Source of the DNA: an uncultured Megasphaera sp.
Lineage (GTDB): Bacteria > Bacillota > Negativicutes > Veillonellales > Megasphaeraceae
Direction of reading: 5' to 3'
Assembly: GCA_937895695.1 (NCBI GenBank)
Contig: CALBLM010000068.1
Location: forward strand, 1 to 9,043
DNA length: 9,043 bases
Shown here: positions 4,839 through 9,043 of the stretch, one piece after another
How the letters are laid out: every line of letters begins with the position of its first letter
How positions within the stretch are numbered: position 1 is the stretch's first letter
The notes under the pieces: model-generated
Seen by the model: only the letters and a program-made list of their open reading frames with translations
The model's database searches: none
Told to the model about the DNA's origin: nothing
Program-made: the position numbers and the translations under genes

Positions 4839-5927
4839 TTATTTCGATTTACGATATACCAAAATAATCCCTGTAACACCACAAATAATATCAGGCAAAA
4901 ATGCGGCAACATAAGCAGGAATGCGACCGCCATTTCCCAGGGCATTGCCCAGCGTCATGATAGAATAATAAATAAAAATAACGACAACGCTGATACCAAA
5001 TCCAATGGAAGAACTGCCGCGCTGTTTCTGCATCCCCAACGGAGCTCCGACAATCGCACAGACCAGACTAGCCAGCGGCAAGGCAAAGCGATTATACATG
5101 GCGACTCGTAATTTATTCGTATTCACGGAATTATCATCTAACAGCTTGATTTGTTCTTGTAATTCTTTAATCGTCAATTCATCCGGTTTCTTTTGAGACG
5201 ACGTAATCTTTCCCGGTTTTTGCGAAATCGGCAGTGCTTGGTTTTGGAACTTCAACGTCCGCTTCGTACCTTCCGTACCGGACACATCATAAATCATCCC
5301 TTCATGCATAACCCATTTGGAACCATTCCAATCGGCTCGGTCTGCCTTTTCAACACGCATGAGTACATCATTTTCAAATTCTTGAACAGTAATATCTTTT
5401 AACTGTTTCGATGAAGCATCATACTGTCGTGCATACATCAGGCTAGAAATATCGGAACCTTTGATGTTTTTAATAATGATATGATCCTGTGTTGCCGGTG
5501 CGGCATTATGTTTGACTTCTTCATTAATAATCGTGTTGTACGCATTATTAGCTTTCGGAACGACATATTCATTAAAGGCCGTCGTCCCCAAAGAAATACA
5601 AGCAGCCGCAATAAAAATCGGCATGGCCAATCGCACAAAATTCTGTCCGCCTGCCCGCATGACGATGAGTTCACTGGAACTGGATAATCGGCCAAACGCC
5701 ATCAACGAACCCAACAGTACTGACATGGGAAAGGTAACAACAATAATGGACGGAATAGCCAATACAAAAATACGAAAGGCAGCCCATGTCGAAGCACCGT
5801 ATTGATTAATCAGCTCGGCAATACGAAACAGCGTGCCTGTCCCAATAAAAACAGCCGTAAACGCACAAACGCCAAATAAAAAAGGCCCAATAAATTCTTT
5901 TAATATATATCTATCTAATATCCGCAT
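4839..5927 (-). CDS. LptF/LptG-family LPS export permease
   Basis: This is a permease of the LPS transporter, which with LptB pulls LPS from the outer leaflet of the inner membrane and passes it to LptC and LptA. The 362-residue protein opens MRILDRYILKEFIGPF, the typical YjgP/YjgQ start. It has six membrane segments: about 12-38, 57-77 and 98-118 at the N-terminus and 281-299, 307-329 and 338-357 at the C-terminus. A periplasmic jellyroll domain (about 125-265) lies between. FGRLSSSSELIVMRAGG (78-94) corresponds to the coupling helix that contacts LptB. The ATG at 5927 has GGGAG upstream and lies 17 bp after lptB. I leave the symbol blank because LptF and LptG cannot be told apart safely, and only one copy is present here. 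It is the last gene before the terminator. Confidence 0.93.
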   Translation of the reverse strand: MRILDRYILKEFIGPFLFGVCAFTAVFIGTGTLFRIAELINQYGASTWAAFRIFVLAIPSIIVVTFPMSVLLGSLMAFGRLSSSSELIVMRAGGQNFVRLAMPIFIAAACISLGTTAFNEYVVPKANNAYNTIINEEVKHNAAPATQDHIIIKNIKGSDISSLMYARQYDASSKQLKDITVQEFENDVLMRVEKADRADWNGSKWVMHEGMIYDVSGTEGTKRTLKFQNQALPISQKPGKITSSQKKPDELTIKELQEQIKLLDDNSVNTNKLRVAMYNRFALPLASLVCAIVGAPLGMQKQRGSSSIGFGISVVVIFIYYSIMTLGNALGNGGRIPAYVAAFLPDIICGVTGIILVYRKSK

Positions 5928-5944
5928 GCCTGTCTCCCTGCCTG

Positions 5945-6664
5945 TTACATTCTAAAGTCTTCACCCAAATAGAACTTCTTGGCGACAGGGTCATTGGCAA
6001 TCTTGTCCGGACTGCCTTCCAACAGAATGCGCCCTTCGCTCAAAATATAGGCTTTATCTACAATACTTAAGGTTTCACGTACGTTATGGTCTGTAATCAA
6101 AACGCCCATGCCGCGATTTTTTAAATGGCTAATAATGCCTTGAATTTCATTGACCGCCAAGGGATCAATGCCGGCAAAGGGTTCATCCAGTAAAATAAAC
6201 GCCGGATCCATGACCAGACAACGAGCTATTTCTACGCGGCGTCGTTCACCGCCGGAAAGCTGTATGCCCAAGCGGTCGCGCAAATGGGTAATAGAAAATT
6301 CTTCCATCAGTGCTTCTGCCTTATGACGCTGTTCTTTTTTGCTCATCGATGTCGTTTCCAACATGGCCAGTAAATTATCTTCTACGCTCAGTTTACGAAA
6401 AATAGACGCTTCCTGCGGTAAATAGCCAATCCCATAGGCAGCTCGCTTATGGATGGGTAAGCCCGTGATATTTTGGTCGTCAATCGTAATCGTTCCTTCT
6501 GTCGGATGTTCAATACCGACAATCATATAAAAGGTCGTTGTCTTACCGGCACCATTCGGTCCCAGCAAGCCAACAATTTCCCCTTGCGAGACGCTGATGC
6601 TGACACCAGCAACAGCACGTTTTTCTTTATATAGTTTTACGAGGTCATGGGTCTGAATCAGCAT
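5945..6664 (-). CDS. lptB: LPS export ABC ATPase LptB
   Basis: LptB is the cytoplasmic ATPase that powers LPS extraction by LptF/G. The 239-residue protein has every ABC landmark: Walker A GPNGAGKT (35-42), Q-loop Q84 in YLPQEASIFRKLS, signature LSGGERRRVEIAR (136-148), Walker B FILLDEP (156-162) with AGIDPLAV typical of the LptB subfamily, and H-loop H193 in TDHNVRETL. YLPQEASIFRKLSVEDN and the C-terminal YLGEDFRM are characteristic of LptB rather than of branched-amino-acid LivF/LivG. The start has GGAG upstream and lies 12 bp after lptA. Length and neighbours fit exactly. Confidence 0.98.
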   Translation of the reverse strand: MLIQTHDLVKLYKEKRAVAGVSISVSQGEIVGLLGPNGAGKTTTFYMIVGIEHPTEGTITIDDQNITGLPIHKRAAYGIGYLPQEASIFRKLSVEDNLLAMLETTSMSKKEQRHKAEALMEEFSITHLRDRLGIQLSGGERRRVEIARCLVMDPAFILLDEPFAGIDPLAVNEIQGIISHLKNRGMGVLITDHNVRETLSIVDKAYILSEGRILLEGSPDKIANDPVAKKFYLGEDFRM

Positions 6665-6676
6665 TCGTTTCTCCTT

Positions 6677-7423
6677 TTATTTCGTACTATCCGGCATGAT
6701 GACGACGGTAGAACGCGTCATAGTCTGTACCGAATTATCTGCCAGGCGAATTACCACATTATCGCCAGTCAATGAATTTCCCTTTTGTGTCGCATGAACA
6801 TCGCCGGTTAAATGAATGACGCCGTCATTGACATTTGGGGTCTGCGTATATACAGCCTGCGTCGCATAGGCCGTCAAATGATCCGCCGGCGATTCAATAT
6901 GCACATTGCCCTGGCCGACGGCCCGTACTTCTTTAAACCACGCATCAATATGATCGGCCCACATTTGCGAGCCTTGGGCTTCTAAATAGGCATTTCCCGA
7001 TACAATGCCATGGTCTTGATCCAAGTAGTATTCTACTGTATCACCATTGACTTTTTTATCGTTATATACGCCGCGTACCGAACCGGTTGCTACGATATAA
7101 TTGCGATTGGTCGAATGGACTTTATCGGCATTCAACTGCATGTCCGGCTGTTGTATCGCTACATTGCCTTCCATGTCGGCTTCGGCTGTCTTTAAATTAT
7201 ACGATGCTGAATTGCCCGTCATGGTCGCTTGATCACGAACAATCACGACATTCCCCGTCGCTGTCGCTACTTGTGTTTTTCCATCATAGGTCAGCGTATC
7301 GGCTGTAACAGAAACAGCACTCGTACGGCCTGTATCTTCTGCTCCGACACCAAATACAGGTACCAGCATCAATCCGGCTAACGCTGCCGTAAGTATTTTT
7401 TTTCGCATATACTGTATCATCAT
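6677..7423 (-). CDS. lptA: Periplasmic LPS bridge protein LptA (OstA-like)
   Basis: LptA forms the periplasmic beta-jellyroll bridge that carries LPS from LptC to the outer-membrane LptD. The 248-residue protein has a clear signal peptide: MRKK, a hydrophobic core from about 10 to 26, and a likely cut after GVGA (A28). Repeated OstA-type strand units follow, such as ADTLTYDG, ATATGNVVI, AEADMEGNVAI and VIHLTGDVHA. It is longer than Escherichia coli LptA (185 residues), so it may have extra jellyroll strands. The frame overlaps the lptC stop by four bases (ATGA). The second ATG at 7420 has slightly better spacing from GGGAG, and a third in-frame ATG at 7408 would also leave an intact signal, so the first residue is uncertain. 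Confidence 0.94.
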   Translation of the reverse strand: MMIQYMRKKILTAALAGLMLVPVFGVGAEDTGRTSAVSVTADTLTYDGKTQVATATGNVVIVRDQATMTGNSASYNLKTAEADMEGNVAIQQPDMQLNADKVHSTNRNYIVATGSVRGVYNDKKVNGDTVEYYLDQDHGIVSGNAYLEAQGSQMWADHIDAWFKEVRAVGQGNVHIESPADHLTAYATQAVYTQTPNVNDGVIHLTGDVHATQKGNSLTGDNVVIRLADNSVQTMTRSTVVIMPDSTK

Positions 7424-7977
7424 TCTTCTCCCTTGGTTACCTGTGCATGTCCCGTGAGTTTTACTTTATCCAATCCCGTATTGGTTTCAAACGCATCGGC
7501 ACGAAGTGTCGTACTGTCATGCCGACTGATAACGACGCTGCCGCCTGTAATCATATGCGTATCCATATTATAATACACACTTCCGTCTGTCTGCAACGTG
7601 TCTGACAAATTCGTTTGACCTTTGACGGGCGGTTTGATTTCAATGATTCTTTTTTTCTTATCTACTACGCCCTTATCAGCAGTAATCGTCATTTCCGTTC
7701 CATTGACATCATATAATATGGCTTTCGGATTGGTAAAATACATGACTTCCGTATCTGGATCAACCTGAATTTCATCAGCCGTCAATTTCCATACTGGCAC
7801 GCCATCTTTAGTCTCTTCCAATTCCGTACCGTTAAATTCTACTAATTTATCCGTACTGACCGGTGCATCCGGTGTCGTCTTGGGATGCATAAATATATAC
7901 AATAAAGCAGCAAAGCCAAAGACAATCACAAAGCCAATGATAGTTATTTTATTTTTCTTGATTCGTTCTATCAGCAT
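7420..7977 (-). CDS. lptC: LPS export membrane-anchored protein LptC
   Basis: LptC is a bitopic inner-membrane protein whose periplasmic jellyroll receives LPS from LptF/G and hands it to LptA. The 185-residue product has a short basic N-terminus (MLIERIKKNK), one membrane helix (about 11-30), and a periplasmic domain with LptC-type strands. Examples are VPVWKLTADEI (60-70), the FTNPKAILYD block (81-90), EMTITADKGVVDKKKR (95-110), and the end TLRADAFETNTGLDKVKLTGHAQV. Length is like that of E. coli LptC (191). The ATG at 7977 lies inside the end of the acyltransferase gene, 29 bp overlap, with GGAGG nine bases upstream, so translation is probably coupled. It overlaps lptA by ATGA. Confidence 0.93.
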   Translation of the reverse strand: MLIERIKKNKITIIGFVIVFGFAALLYIFMHPKTTPDAPVSTDKLVEFNGTELEETKDGVPVWKLTADEIQVDPDTEVMYFTNPKAILYDVNGTEMTITADKGVVDKKKRIIEIKPPVKGQTNLSDTLQTDGSVYYNMDTHMITGGSVVISRHDSTTLRADAFETNTGLDKVKLTGHAQVTKGEE

Positions 7978-8896
7978 GGTGTTCTGCCTCCGCTTTCTGT
8001 TCCTGCTGCAATGCTACAATTTCTTCCGGTGCCGTACTCCAGCGATGCTGGAACCATAACCATTCGGTAGGATGTTCTTTGATAAACTGTTCCGTCAAAA
8101 CAGCCATCTTCCGGGTCAGCCGAGCAACATCTTCCTCTTTATTGCCTGTATCTTCATAATACATGACTTCGCCAATGATGACGCGATGATGATGTTGTTC
8201 GTCATGAACAGCAAAAATCGGCAAAATAGGCGAACGGAATTTGCGGGCAAACATGGCCGGCCCTTTCGGCGTGGAGGACATTTTTCCTAAAAAGGGCTGG
8301 GGAACGCCATAAAAACCGCCATCTTGATCGGCTAAAAAGCCAAGAATTTTCTTGCGTTTTAAGGCTCTGGCTGCAATAACCATTTCATTGCCGCCGCGGG
8401 CAAATACTTCCAGGCCCATCATTTCCCGATTTTCATTTAACAGCCGTGTCACTTGGTCGTTAGGCTGTTTTTTTACAATCGTCGTTGTCGGATAGCCATA
8501 TAATGCCAATGAAGCTCCCATCCATTCCCAGTTGCCTATATGTCCGGTCAATACGATAACCCCTTTGTTTTCTTTCAACGCCGCATCCAGCCGTTCGGCA
8601 TGTTCCAGCGTAACATACTGGGATATGTTATCTTTATTGAGCCGAGGCGTATACAGAATTTCCATGAGAGACTGTCCCAAATTACGAAATAATTCATCAA
8701 TAATTTGGTTGGCCTCTTTTTCACTGCATTCCATGCCGCGCATGACATGAAAAATACCTCGCTTGCGCTGTTTCTGCAGTATCCTGCCAACAAGGGGGCC
8801 TAGTTTGCGTCCCAATGAAATGATCGTTGGATAAGAAAGATGGCAAAGCATATTCCCTATTCCGCGTGCAGCATGATACTGCCACTCATTAAACAC
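7949..8896 (-). CDS. LpxL/HtrB-type lipid A late acyltransferase
   Basis: Members of this family transfer an acyl chain from acyl-ACP to the Kdo-lipid A precursor on the inner face of the inner membrane. The 315-residue protein has the diagnostic HX4E motif HIGNWE (H119, E124) in VLTGHIGNWEWMG, the ADQDGG loop (189-194), the FLGKMSSTPKGPAMFAR block (202-218), PILPIF (223-228) and the closing WLWFQHRW (279-286). A hydrophobic N-terminal stretch around 12-30 may be a membrane anchor. The start is GTG at 8896, with AAAGGAG ten bases upstream and 20 bp after kdsC. The C-terminal 30 residues are charged (KAEAEHHADRTNQEK) and are partly encoded in the region overlapping lptC. Whether it corresponds to LpxL or LpxM cannot be told from sequence alone. 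Confidence 0.93.
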   Translation of the reverse strand: MFNEWQYHAARGIGNMLCHLSYPTIISLGRKLGPLVGRILQKQRKRGIFHVMRGMECSEKEANQIIDELFRNLGQSLMEILYTPRLNKDNISQYVTLEHAERLDAALKENKGVIVLTGHIGNWEWMGASLALYGYPTTTIVKKQPNDQVTRLLNENREMMGLEVFARGGNEMVIAARALKRKKILGFLADQDGGFYGVPQPFLGKMSSTPKGPAMFARKFRSPILPIFAVHDEQHHHRVIIGEVMYYEDTGNKEEDVARLTRKMAVLTEQFIKEHPTEWLWFQHRWSTAPEEIVALQQEQKAEAEHHADRTNQEK

Positions 8897-8906
8897 AATA
8901 CAGACA

Positions 8907-8913
8907 CTCCTTT
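8907..8913 (-). promoter_or_regulatory. Ribosome-binding site supporting a GTG start for the acyltransferase
   Basis: AAAGGAG on the minus strand lies ten bases before the GTG at 8896 and just past the kdsC stop. No ATG with a comparable site lies nearby in frame, so the GTG is the likely start. Confidence 0.75.
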
Positions 8914-8916
8914 CTT

Positions 8917-9043
8917 CTATTGATTCACTACTGTTTTGCCGTCAAAATACCGGCTGAGAACAGTATGCCATTGATTTTGTCTTTTTAAAATCTCTTCAAT
9001 CCATTGCCGCAGCGCGCCATGACCGCCAGGACATGAAGACACA
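8917..9043 (-). CDS. kdsC: 3-deoxy-D-manno-octulosonate 8-phosphate phosphatase KdsC, C-terminal fragment
   Basis: Only the last 41 codons are in the window, read from base 9042 down to the TAG at 8917-8919. The peptide contains SSCPGGHGALRQWIEEILKR, which matches the conserved C-terminal tail of KdsC. In that family the GGxGA(V/L)R motif closes over the active site of this HAD phosphatase. KdsC releases phosphate from Kdo-8-phosphate to give Kdo, the inner core sugar of LPS, in the cytoplasm. The gene is cut by the window edge rather than broken. It is followed after 20 bp by the acyltransferase gene and so heads the LPS operon within this window. The tail beyond the motif (QNQWHTVLSRYFDGKTVVNQ) is not conserved as far as I can tell. 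Confidence 0.85.
   Translation of the reverse strand, partial: VSSCPGGHGALRQWIEEILKRQNQWHTVLSRYFDGKTVVNQ

Noticed and set aside
4824..5805. Several plus-strand frames (60-97 codons) opposite the permease gene, and a minus-strand frame at 5438-5695
   Set aside because: They overlap the well-supported LptF/G gene in other frames, have no credible ribosome sites, and read as low-complexity translations.
1..9043. Mobile element, CRISPR array, tRNA or phage-like island
   Set aside because: No transposase, integrase, repeat-spacer pattern, target duplication or cloverleaf was seen; all genes are co-oriented housekeeping or envelope genes.

Overview
This window looks like chromosome from a diderm (outer-membrane) Firmicute of the class Negativicutes. 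The genus is uncertain; a Veillonellales relative such as Megasphaera or Dialister is a guess from protein flavour. Two things point there. One is a complete set of lipopolysaccharide (LPS) assembly and export genes. The other is a Gram-positive-type FapR regulator of fatty-acid synthesis with its recognisable operator. All ten genes lie on the minus strand, so transcription runs from high to low coordinates. I see no mobile element, CRISPR array, tRNA or rRNA gene, and no broken gene.

Right part (9043 to about 4789): an LPS operon. It enters with the last 41 codons of kdsC (Kdo-8-phosphate phosphatase) and continues with an LpxL/HtrB-type lipid A acyltransferase, lptC, lptA, lptB and one LptF/LptG-type permease. 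Junctions are tight: a 20 bp gap, a 29 bp overlap, an ATGA overlap, then gaps of 12 and 17 bp. A strong intrinsic terminator closes the unit straight after the permease. The genes link making the inner core sugar Kdo, adding late acyl chains to lipid A, and moving the finished LPS from the inner membrane through the periplasm.

Middle part (about 4760 to 2167): a second operon with its own good promoter. It holds a DUF3084 membrane coiled-coil protein, a small YqgF/RuvX-like RNase H-fold protein and a YitT-family membrane protein (DUF161 + DUF2179). Spacing is 10 bp and then a 7 bp overlap. Functions are poorly known, and this is the least understood part of the window.

Next (about 2077 to 1681): a one-gene unit for a small YdbC/PC4-like single-stranded DNA-binding protein, with its own promoter, a leader hairpin beside the ribosome site, and its own terminator.

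Left part (1680 to 5): fapR and plsX. A clear promoter is followed by a FapR operator in the leader, so the operon is very probably autoregulated by malonyl-CoA levels. The fapR stop overlaps a possible plsX start, and the operon probably continues beyond the window, typically to fabH. Membrane lipid synthesis on the left and LPS on the right make this an envelope-biogenesis neighbourhood.

Several starts were moved downstream from the longest open frames, because Shine-Dalgarno sites, promoter or operator positions, and family N-termini all favour the internal ATG.
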